Positions 8,616 through 16,303 of a stretch of 23,237 nt of DNA are shown here, in pieces. How positions within the stretch are numbered: position 1 is the stretch's first letter; the number at the start of each line of letters is the position of its first letter. Source of the DNA: DASQDN01 sp035630195 (GTDB taxonomy: Bacteria; Acidobacteriota; Terriglobia; Bryobacterales; Bryobacteraceae); the NCBI GenBank assembly GCA_035630195.1, contig DASQLD010000392.1:1-23237 (forward strand). Reading direction: 5' to 3'. The notes beneath the pieces were generated by a model, which was given only the letters and a program-made list of their open reading frames with translations, was not told the origin of the DNA and did no database searches. Made by a program: the position numbers and the translations under genes.

Positions 8616-9500
8616 GTGGCAGAGTTGACGCCAATGGAAGTAGGCTTGATGTTTTGGGGCGAGAAAAACCCCCGAAAAACCATCCAAGCGGTCAAGTCAC
8701 TGGGCTTGCGATGTGGGCATCTCGGATTCGCGGGGCACGTCCCCCTGGAAGGTGTAGCTGAACAATGGAAGGCCGCGGCCGACGCCGAAGATTTTGTCGT
8801 CACTTCGATCTGGGCAGCCTTTGAAGGCGAGAGCTACGCCGATAAGCCGACCATCGAGCGCACCGTCGGCTTTGTCCCGCCGTCCACGCGCGCTGCGCGA
8901 GAGCAGCGCGCGAAGAAGATCATTGATACGGGCCATGCGATGGATATATCGATCTTCGCTTGTCACATTGGGTTCGTGCCCGAAGATCACAACAACGCCG
9001 ATTTCATCGCAATGCGTGATCTCGTGCAGCGCCTTTGCGATCACGCTTCCCCATACGGCATGACGTTTGCCTTAGAGACCGGTCAGGAACGAGCGGACGC
9101 GATGATGCGCTTCATGGATGAAGTAGACCGTAGCAATCTGAAGATCAACTTCGATCCGGCGAATATGATCCTGTATGGCACTGCGGAACCGATACAAGCG
9201 CTTGAGACGATGGCGAAGCGAGTCGTCTCCGTACATTGCAAAGACGGAACGTGGCCTCCCGAAGGGGTTGCAGATGCCCTTGGGAACGAGATGCCGCTCG
9301 GTGAAGGAGCAGTCGGCATGGATCGCTTTGTGGCGAAGTTGAAACACATTGGCTACCGTGGTCCCCTTACAATCGAGCGTGAAGTCTCGCTGGATCAGGA
9401 TATGGATGATCGTCACAAAGAAGGCTTGTCGCACCTTGACGATATAAAGAGCGCCATAGCGCTTCTGAAAGAACTCCGCGCCAAGGCCATAGGAGCATAG
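8616..9500 (+). CDS. Xylose-isomerase-like TIM-barrel sugar isomerase/epimerase
   Basis: A 294-residue cytoplasmic protein of the sugar phosphate isomerase/epimerase (AP endonuclease 2/xylose isomerase-like) TIM-barrel superfamily. Candidate divalent-metal ligands occur in the expected order: E154 (FALETGQE), D180 (NFDPANM), H207 (VSVHCKDG) and E230 or E254 (MPLGEGAV, LTIERE); H117 (FACHIGF) is a further active-site candidate. The start is GTG, set by the Shine-Dalgarno at 8603-8610. The amidohydrolase gene begins one base after the stop, so the two are probably co-translated. The substrate is not predictable from sequence; a keto/aldo sugar or sugar-acid isomerisation would suit the neighbouring acid-sugar genes, which is inference only. 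Confidence 0.85.
   Translation: MAELTPMEVGLMFWGEKNPRKTIQAVKSLGLRCGHLGFAGHVPLEGVAEQWKAAADAEDFVVTSIWAAFEGESYADKPTIERTVGFVPPSTRAAREQRAKKIIDTGHAMDISIFACHIGFVPEDHNNADFIAMRDLVQRLCDHASPYGMTFALETGQERADAMMRFMDEVDRSNLKINFDPANMILYGTAEPIQALETMAKRVVSVHCKDGTWPPEGVADALGNEMPLGEGAVGMDRFVAKLKHIGYRGPLTIEREVSLDQDMDDRHKEGLSHLDDIKSAIALLKELRAKAIGA
8887..8912. repeat. Perfect 10-base inverted repeat inside the TIM-barrel gene
   Basis: CGCGCGCTGC (8887-8896) and its exact complement GCAGCGCGCG (8903-8912) flank a 6-base loop. It would make a strong GC hairpin within the coding region (residues around TRAAREQRAK). No T-run follows, so it is not an intrinsic terminator; it may simply reflect codon choice. Confidence 0.5.
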
Positions 9501-9501
9501 C

Positions 9502-10776
9502 ATGAGATTCATCTTTCTACTCGCATTCGCGGGTGTCACACTTGCCCAGGACTATGACCTCCTTCTTAAGGGTGGTCATCTCATAGATCCTAAGAACCGT
9601 ATCTCCGCCCGTCGGGACATCGCCATCAAAGACGGCAAGGTCGCCGCGGTCGAAGTGAACATCCCCGCTCAAAAGGCTTTGAAGACGGTAGACGTGTCCG
9701 ACTTGTACGTCACGCCGGGTCTGGTCGACATTCATGTTCACGTTTATGCCGGAACCGGAACGGAGTACACCGGCCCGTCGAGCGTCCGCCCGGATGATCA
9801 CACGTTTCGCTCCGGCGTGACAACCGTTGTCGATGCAGGCTCGTCCGGATGGCGTAATTTCGAAGACTTCAAGCAGAACATCATTGATCGTTCACGCACA
9901 CGCGTGTTGGCCATGTTGAACATAGTTGGGGCCGGCATGTCTGGAACTCCGGAACAGAACATGCAAGACATGGACCCCGCGAAAGTCGCTGAGACCATCG
10001 CCAAGCACAAGAGTGTGATCGTTGGTGTTAAGACCGCGCACTTTGCGGGGCCGGAGTGGACTGCGGTCGAGAGTGCCGTGAAAGCGGCTGACGCCGCGAA
10101 GGTGCCTGTTATGGTCGACTTCGGCCGCTTTCGATCGGAACGGCCTTTCGAAGAGTTGGTCACGAAGAAACTCCGCCCGGGAGACATGTACACGCACATG
10201 TTTCTAACTTCGGTACCGATGCTCGACGACCATGGCCGCGTACGTTCGTTTATGTCGGAAGCTCGAAAGCGCGGCGTGCTGTTCGACGTTGGGCATGGCG
10301 GAGGGAGCTTCCTCTTCCGTCAGGCAGTACCGGCCGTTAAGCAGGGCTTTCTACCCGATTCCATCTCGACGGATCTTCATATCGGCAGCATGAACGGCGG
10401 TATGCAAACCATGCTGACGACGATGTCGAAGTTCCTGAACATGGGCATGACTCTCGATGACGTGATCCTACGCTCCACTTGGCATCCTGCGCGCCAGATC
10501 AAGCGGGAAGATCTCGGACATCTCTCCGTCGGAGCTCCGGCAGATATCGCGGTTCTTCGGCTCGCGAAAGGTAAGTTTGGCTTCGTCGATGTGAACGGAG
10601 CTCGCATGCGTGGCACACAAAAACTTGAAGGAGAGCTAACGGCTCGCGACGGCAAGGTTGTGTGGGACATGAACGGACTCACTCGAAGCGATTGGGATAC
10701 CCTCGGCAACTACGGAGCCCAGGGCGATACCAAATGGGACGGAATCGTCAGGGACGAGAATCGCGTCAAGAAGTAA
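9502..10776 (+). CDS. Exported amidohydrolase/deacetylase family metallohydrolase (COG3964 type)
   Basis: A 424-residue amidohydrolase-superfamily protein. MRFIFLLAFAGVTLA followed by QD reads as a Sec signal peptide, placing the enzyme outside the cytoplasm. Metal-centre residues appear in order: H78 and H80 (GLVDIHVH), K177 as the candidate carboxylated lysine (VGVKTAHF), H232 (YTHMF), H265 (VGHGGG) and D291 (STDLHIG). The N- and C-terminal beta segments (LLKGGHLIDP; GAPADIAVL) are typical of dihydroorotase-like members. The closest named group I recognise is the amidohydrolase/deacetylase family; D-aminoacylase-like or cyclic amide hydrolysis are possible reactions. A GGAG Shine-Dalgarno lies 6 bases before the ATG, overlapping the end of the isomerase-like gene. 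The 3' end overlaps the converging DUF1501 gene by 11 bases. Confidence 0.87.
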   Translation: MRFIFLLAFAGVTLAQDYDLLLKGGHLIDPKNRISARRDIAIKDGKVAAVEVNIPAQKALKTVDVSDLYVTPGLVDIHVHVYAGTGTEYTGPSSVRPDDHTFRSGVTTVVDAGSSGWRNFEDFKQNIIDRSRTRVLAMLNIVGAGMSGTPEQNMQDMDPAKVAETIAKHKSVIVGVKTAHFAGPEWTAVESAVKAADAAKVPVMVDFGRFRSERPFEELVTKKLRPGDMYTHMFLTSVPMLDDHGRVRSFMSEARKRGVLFDVGHGGGSFLFRQAVPAVKQGFLPDSISTDLHIGSMNGGMQTMLTTMSKFLNMGMTLDDVILRSTWHPARQIKREDLGHLSVGAPADIAVLRLAKGKFGFVDVNGARMRGTQKLEGELTARDGKVVWDMNGLTRSDWDTLGNYGAQGDTKWDGIVRDENRVKK

Positions 10777-12181
10777 CGATCGACTTGATAACTGACCCTT
10801 GCACTTCCGTGAGGCGTTCGCGTCGTCCTTGATGTAGGTAGCTAAGCGCATCCTGATTCAAACCGAGTTGGTTCAGGATTGTCGTGTGAATGTCGCGCAG
10901 GTGGTGGGGATCTTCGACAGCGTGTAACCCGAGGTCGTCGGTGGCTCCTACGGTGACGCCGCCGCGGATCCCCCCGCCTGCCATCCACATGGTGAAGCCG
11001 GTGTTGTTGTGATCGCGACCCTTGCCGCCTTGCGCTTCCGGTGTGCGCCCGAACTCCCCACCCCAGACTACGAGCGTGCTGTCGAGAAGCCCGCGCTGCT
11101 TCAGATCCTTCAACAGGCCCGCGATTGGCTTGTCGGTCCTCGCGGCCATTCTCAAGTGGTTCTCTTCAATATCGTCATGAGCATCCCACTGCGAAATGGC
11201 AGGACCGCCCGAGACGACAGTCACGAATCGGACGCCCTTTTCCACTAGCCGCCTTGCCAGCAGGCAGCGGCGTCCAAAATCGTCAGTGACGTCGTCCTCC
11301 ATGCCGTAGAGTTTGCGGACATGTTCGGGCTCGTTCGACAGGTCGAAGGTCGCCGGAGCTTCGGTCTGCATCTTGAAGGCAAGATCGTAGGTGCTCATGC
11401 GCGCGGAGAACTCATCATCATTGGCGTGCATGGTCGCCTGATCCAGTTCGCGAATAAAGTTCAGAGTATTCTTGCGTTGGGCCGAAGTGATGCCTTCCGG
11501 AAGGTCGAGATTCAATACGGGCTTTTTACCGGCACGCAGAACGCTCGGCTGATAGACGGCCGGAAGGAATGCATTGGCGTACACCGGTTGGCCCGCTTCG
11601 ATTGTCCCGTATGGATCAGGCATGACGACGTAGCCAGGCAACGAATCGCTCTCGCTTCCGAGGCCATACAGTGTCCACGAGCCCATGCTTGGGAAGCCCG
11701 GCAGGATGCGTCCCGTGAATAGCTGGTACTGCGCAGACGAGTGAATGAAAGCGTCCGCCTGACAGGAGCGAATGACGGCCAAATCGTCCACACATTCGCC
11801 CGTATGCGGAAGTAGATCCGAGACCCAGAGGCCACTCTGACCCCGCTGCGTGAAGCTACGCTTGGTACCGAGGAGCTTCGGCTCTCCTTTGATGAACTGC
11901 CGCTTGGCCGGATGGAACGATGCAGGCATCGGCTGGCCATGCAACTTGTTCAGCAGCGGCTTTGGATCGAAGGTCTCCATCTGGCTTGGACCGCCTGCCA
12001 TGAACAGGAAGATGACCGACTTCGCCTTTGCGCGATCGGGAGCGTGCGGCGCCTTCGGAGCCAATGGGTTGGCGCTTTGAGCCTGCAGCATGGCGCCGAA
12101 GGCAAGACTGCCAAAGCCGCAGAACGCGTCCGTCAGGAACTCCCTCCGGTTCCGTGTTGGCTTCGAGTGACTATTGAACAT
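10766..12181 (-). CDS. DUF1501 family Tat-exported protein
   Basis: A 471-residue DUF1501 protein; the family has an alkaline phosphatase/sulfatase-like fold and no established function. A Tat-type signal TRNRREFLTDAF lies at residues 9-20. Family hallmarks are FLFMAGGPSQMETFDPKP (59-75), SCQADAFIHSSAQYQLFTG, and near the C-terminus VVWGGEFGRTPEAQGGKGRDHN, with conserved polar residues that could bind metal. I chose the ATG at 12181, which overlaps the upstream DUF1549/1553 gene by 11 bases; a longer frame exists from TTG at 12202 but adds only seven residues before the signal. The gene pairs with the DUF1549/1553 heme protein, as in planctomycetes and solibacters. Its 3' end overlaps the amidohydrolase by 11 bases on the opposite strand. 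Confidence 0.9.
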   Translation of the reverse strand: MFNSHSKPTRNRREFLTDAFCGFGSLAFGAMLQAQSANPLAPKAPHAPDRAKAKSVIFLFMAGGPSQMETFDPKPLLNKLHGQPMPASFHPAKRQFIKGEPKLLGTKRSFTQRGQSGLWVSDLLPHTGECVDDLAVIRSCQADAFIHSSAQYQLFTGRILPGFPSMGSWTLYGLGSESDSLPGYVVMPDPYGTIEAGQPVYANAFLPAVYQPSVLRAGKKPVLNLDLPEGITSAQRKNTLNFIRELDQATMHANDDEFSARMSTYDLAFKMQTEAPATFDLSNEPEHVRKLYGMEDDVTDDFGRRCLLARRLVEKGVRFVTVVSGGPAISQWDAHDDIEENHLRMAARTDKPIAGLLKDLKQRGLLDSTLVVWGGEFGRTPEAQGGKGRDHNNTGFTMWMAGGGIRGGVTVGATDDLGLHAVEDPHHLRDIHTTILNQLGLNQDALSYLHQGRRERLTEVQGSVIKSIVTS

Positions 12182-14156
12182 ACAGGAAGTCGTTGGCTGC
12201 AAACAGCGCTAGCGCAAACTCGCGTGCAGGATTCTTCTTTAGGAATCGAAGCGAGGCCTCGCGTTCCTTTACGTTTGGCTTACGCCCAAACACGAGATCG
12301 AAAGCAAGGTCAATCTGGCGTCCGGTCGAGGGCCCAGCTTCGCGCTTCAACCGATCTGCCAGCGCGACAGAAGCTTGTCGCGTCACCGAGCCGTTCAACA
12401 GCTCCAGCGCCTGCGGCGCGTGCGTGCTGCTCTCACGGCGCGCGCAACTCAGAAGCGTGTCTGGGGCGTCGAAGACTTCCATGAACGGGACGCGCAGGTT
12501 CCGCTTGTGGAACAAGTAGATGCTGCGGCGATTGTGTTCTGCCGGATCCGGATCGACGACCCATTGCCCCGGTTTGTACAACAGATTCACCAATTCAAGC
12601 TCGATGGGCACGATGACGCTCGGCCCAAAGCGCTTCGAATTATAGAGACCGCTCGCAACCATCATCGCGTCACGCAGCTCTTCGGCTTGCAGACGCCGTC
12701 TGCTGAAACGCCAGAGAAGCTTGTTCTGTGGATCGAGTTCGAGCGCCTTCGCGCTTGGCTCCGGCACATACGCCTGCTGGTAGGTCTTGCTGAGCAGGAT
12801 CATCCGATGAATGGGCTTCATGCGGAAGCCACCTTCGACAAACTGGTTCGCAAGCCAGTCGAGCAGCTCAGGGTGGGACGGCCTTGTACCCATACGGCCG
12901 AAATCATTTGGCGTCGCCACGATCCCGGCGCCGAAGTGGCTTTGCCAGATGCGATTGACCATAACACGCGCAGTCAATGGGTTCGCCGAGTCAGTGATCC
13001 ATTTCGCGAGCGCGACGCGAGGCTTGTCGATTGCGTCCCCAAGCTCGCCTGAGCCGTCGGGAAGAAGCACGCCGAGCGGACGCATGCCCATCTTTTCTCC
13101 AGGGGCGTCCGAGCTTCCCCTGTCCAACACATGCACTGGCACATATTGCTTGCTATCGCTCAGGACCGTCTTCAGAGCCGGCAACGGCTCGGGAACGTTC
13201 TTTTCCTTCTCTCCGACAACCCGTTCGATCCTGGCCTTCTCGGGTCCGGTTGCGGCTTTCAGCTTCTCTCGAAGCGCCGTCAGTTCCTTCGAGGCGGCGT
13301 CCGATTTCTGCTTCCACGCCGCCTGTTCCGCCTCATTTGCCAGCGGGATGTCCTTGTGCTGCGTGGTCGCGAAGAATGCTTGCATTCGGTAGTAGTCCGT
13401 GTGGCGGATCGGGTCGAACTTGTGATCATGACAGCGCGCGCATCCCAGCGTGACACCCAGGAATGCGGCTCCGACGACGTTCGTCATCTCGGTCAGCATT
13501 TCGTTGCGGATATAAGCCGCATCCTGGTTGCCGGCGTTCTTCCGAAATGGACCTAGGCGGTTAAAACTCGCCGCAACTAGCATTTCTGGGTTGTTAGGCG
13601 CGATCTCGTCACCTGCAAGCTGTTCCTGGACGAAGCGATCATACGGCTTGTCCTCGGCGAAGGATCGGATGACGTAATCTCGGTACTGCCAGGCTTCGGT
13701 GCGATGAGTATCGTACTCGAATCCATCGCTTTCGGCGAAGCGGACTACGTCCAGCCATTGCTGCGCCTGCCGCTCGGCATATTCGGGACTGGCAAGCAGA
13801 CGGTCTACCAAGCTCTCGTAGGCGTTCCCTGACTTATCGGCAACGAAGCGCTTCACATCTCCCGGAGACGGCGGAAGTCCGGTCACGTCCAGGTAGACCC
13901 TCCGGATGAGCGTCGTCCGGCTCGCCGGCGGAGCCGGGCTGAGGCCTTGTTCCTTTAGTTTCTGAAGGATGAACCCGTCGATATTTCCTTGCGCGACTGG
14001 CGCGCGGGGTCGGAACGACCAGTGCCGCCGCTCGGCTGCCGAATACTTCTCACCCGTCGTGACGAAGAAGCCTGCCACTGGAAGGACTAGCAGCCCAAGC
14101 ACGAGTCCGGCTTTGATTCCATGCCCCACCTCTTTATAGTAGAAGGGATCGCCCAT
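12171..14156 (-). CDS. DUF1549/DUF1553 exported protein with one heme-c motif
   Basis: A 661-residue protein. An N-terminal hydrophobic segment (residues 16-33) acts as a signal or membrane anchor. DUF1549 follows from about 55 to 260 (IDGFILQKLKEQGLSP, RRVYLDVTGLPPSP, QQWLDVVRFAESDGFEYD), ending with CARCHDHKFDPI, whose CARCH at 239-243 is a heme-c or metal motif. A predicted coiled coil lies at 275-325, and DUF1553 covers about 370-640 (TARVMVNRIWQSHFGAGIV, FSRRRLQAEELRDA). Many relatives carry an additional cytochrome c domain before DUF1549; here it is absent. The start is uncertain: the ATG at 14156 shares bases with the divergent gene's ATG and has no Shine-Dalgarno, and an in-frame GTG at 14129 would also keep the hydrophobic segment. 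Function is unknown. Confidence 0.88.
   Translation of the reverse strand: MGDPFYYKEVGHGIKAGLVLGLLVLPVAGFFVTTGEKYSAAERRHWSFRPRAPVAQGNIDGFILQKLKEQGLSPAPPASRTTLIRRVYLDVTGLPPSPGDVKRFVADKSGNAYESLVDRLLASPEYAERQAQQWLDVVRFAESDGFEYDTHRTEAWQYRDYVIRSFAEDKPYDRFVQEQLAGDEIAPNNPEMLVAASFNRLGPFRKNAGNQDAAYIRNEMLTEMTNVVGAAFLGVTLGCARCHDHKFDPIRHTDYYRMQAFFATTQHKDIPLANEAEQAAWKQKSDAASKELTALREKLKAATGPEKARIERVVGEKEKNVPEPLPALKTVLSDSKQYVPVHVLDRGSSDAPGEKMGMRPLGVLLPDGSGELGDAIDKPRVALAKWITDSANPLTARVMVNRIWQSHFGAGIVATPNDFGRMGTRPSHPELLDWLANQFVEGGFRMKPIHRMILLSKTYQQAYVPEPSAKALELDPQNKLLWRFSRRRLQAEELRDAMMVASGLYNSKRFGPSVIVPIELELVNLLYKPGQWVVDPDPAEHNRRSIYLFHKRNLRVPFMEVFDAPDTLLSCARRESSTHAPQALELLNGSVTRQASVALADRLKREAGPSTGRQIDLAFDLVFGRKPNVKEREASLRFLKKNPAREFALALFAANDFLYVQ
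14113..14140 (+). promoter_or_regulatory. Possible sigma-70-like promoter for the GH36-like gene
   Basis: TTGATT (14113-14118) and TATAGT (14135-14140) are separated by 16 bases and match the consensus at 4 of 6 and 5 of 6 positions. The element lies inside the 5' end of the divergent DUF1549/1553 gene. The implied leader is only about 8 bases, which is shorter than usual, so the call is tentative. Confidence 0.3.
14143..14148 (+). promoter_or_regulatory. Shine-Dalgarno AAGGGA for the GH36-like gene
   Basis: AAGGGA lies 6 bases before the ATG at 14155. It supports translation starting with the signal-peptide reading frame and not at the ATG at 14228 in the frame that encodes the rest of the enzyme. 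Confidence 0.5.
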
Positions 14157-16303
14157 GGCCCGCTACTTGATCGGCACTTTGCTGCTACCCGCGGCTCTGT
14201 TCGCACAGCTCCAGACCGATTTCAGTCGTGTCGCCGACGGCGAGGGCATGCGTATTCAAGCTACGCTCCGCAATACCGGCACGGTTCCTATTCAACTGGG
14301 CCGTGTCGTACTTTCGGAGCGAGGAGATCCCAAGCCTGACCAAGGCCCATCTCTTGACCATGTCCGGCTGGCAAATAGCATCCCGTGTCAAGCGGCCAGC
14401 GCCCGGAACAACGTTGACCAGCAAGGTGGTCACCCAGCTTTATGAGCCGGAGACAGGTCGCTATACCCATGCCGGATTCCTATCGTTCGATCGAGTCTCT
14501 ACCTTTCATGAGCTGGAATGGCCGGCCTCGGGCGAGCCGGTGTTCCGCTCAGTTTGTGACTTCGAAGGCTACAAGCTTCCTCCGGGCCAGTCGGTAACCA
14601 CCGAAGAGCTGTGGATCGCCCCGGGCTTACACCTTGACGACTGGGCGCGCAAAGTCGCCGAGCGCTACCAGCCACGCCTTCCCGCTGAGTCGCCTTCCGG
14701 ATGGGTTGGCTGGTCTTGGGTGGACCCTTTCAACGTCGAGTCTTATGAAGACGTCGCGCTTCGCAATGCCAAGGCTATTCGTCAACGACTGCCGGGGCTT
14801 CCGATCAACTTCCTTTGGGTCAGTTTGGGGAACCTGCCCGATCGCCGTCCTGGCGCTTGGCTTCAGTGGAACTCCAAGGCATTCCCGAGCGGGCGAGAAG
14901 GCTTCATCAAGCAACTTACGGCGCTCGACTATAAGCTCGGCCTCTGGAGTGGAGCATTTTGGCTCAACAGCCAACTCAAGGAAGAAGTCGAACGGTTACG
15001 GCCCGCCTTTCTTCGCAAAGATGGACAACCTCTCACTGTCCCACACCGTGATCTCGGTGAGATGTTCATTCTCGAGCCGACGCATCCACTCACACTCGAA
15101 CAGCTCCGCCGCGTCTTCACGGAGTACCGAGAATGGGGCGTCCGCTACTACATGATCGACTTTCTGAATGCGATCGGCGGCTCGACACCTGGAACCTTCC
15201 GGCCATCATCGTACGCCGATGCGGACATCATCCCTGGACCGGCGCCTTATCGCAAGGCGCTCAAAGTGATTCGCGAAGCTGCCGGTCCCGAAACTTTTCT
15301 GCTGAGCAGCACCGGGCCGACCTTCTGGAACATCGGACTTTTTGATGGGATCCGCGCTGGTTCGGACTACGGCGAAGGGCGTCCCTTAGATGGTCCCGGC
15401 AAGGGATTCTGGCCCGGAACCTTTGTCATCAACAAACCTTCTTATTGGACATCGCATCGCACAGCGACGGACGCCCTCGCTTCGCACGCTTTTCTACACC
15501 GCAAGCTCTTCTGGTCCGACCCCGGCAACGTCCTTACCGTCGGTCAGCCTGTACCACTGCAAGATGCGCAAATCAGCACCACCATCTTCGGCTTGAGCGG
15601 CGGTCAGATAATGCTCGGCGACGAGATCAGCCAGCTTCCAGCGGAGCGGCTTCGGCTTTTGCGTCTCGTGTTTCCACGCTTTCCTGAAGCTGCGCGAGCG
15701 ATTGATTTATTTACAAGCGTCGAGCCCGATTACCCTAAGTTCTTCCACCTGCCCATCCGCACTGCTTGGGACAAATGGGACCTCTACGCGATCTTCAACT
15801 ACGGCGCTGAACCGCTAACCCGATCTATCCCGCGCTCGGGCGCTTCTATCGCGTGGGGCTTCTGGAACGAACGCTTCCTGGGAGCTGGCGAGAAAGAGTT
15901 GCAGGTCACTGTTCCTCCTGAATCCGTTCGACTAATTCGTTTGTCGCGCCGCCGAGATTATCCCTGGGTGATTGGAACGAACTTGAACATCCGCCAGGGT
16001 CAAGCCGAGATTGCAACGTGCAAATGGGATGAAGGGACGAATCAACTCGACATAACATATCGTGCTTATCCAGAGCAGGAGGGAGCCATCTTCGTCCATG
16101 CCCCAGCTGGATGGTCGGTTGCGAATCCGAAGGGACTCGCGATTGCGAAGGACGGCAATGACGAGGGGCTGATCATTTCCGTTTCTATCCGGGAACCGAA
16201 CGGCTCGGTGTTTATTTCCTTTACACCTGCAGGGCCTCGCGCAGGGCTTGCTTCATTACCGCTTCAGGCGCGGAGCGACCGGTCCAAAGCTCGAACCCGA
16301 TGA
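14155..16303 (+). CDS. Secreted GH36-like glycosidase, apparently frameshifted
   Basis: The first part (frame from 14155) encodes a signal peptide, MARYLIGTLLLPAALFAQ, then a beta-sandwich segment (IQATLRNTGTVPIQLGRVVL). After about 14310-14350 the family-like sequence continues in the next frame, open from 14228 to the stop at 16303 (LLTMSGWQIASRV onwards). The catalytic barrel contains GWVGWSWVDPF, the probable nucleophile in YYMIDFLNA (codon 15158-15160) and the probable acid/base in GIRAGSDYG (about 15365), as in clan GH-D alpha-galactosidase-like enzymes; a C-terminal beta domain follows. Substrate specificity is not clear. The frame change equals one inserted or two deleted bases: a sequencing error, a recent pseudogene or, less likely, programmed frameshifting. 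The last 83 bases overlap the aroE-like gene on the other strand. Confidence 0.8.
14310..14350 (+). other. Frameshift zone in the GH36-like gene
   Basis: Upstream of this zone the plausible protein is in the frame of 14155 (GRVVLSERGD); downstream it is in the frame of 14228 (SEEIPSLTKAHLLTMSGWQ). No homopolymer run or obvious slippery heptamer is visible, so the exact point cannot be placed. Confidence 0.65.

Noticed and set aside
12375..13052. 225-codon open frame on the plus strand
   Set aside because: It is antisense to the conserved DUF1553 region, with no domain and no plausible ribosome binding site.
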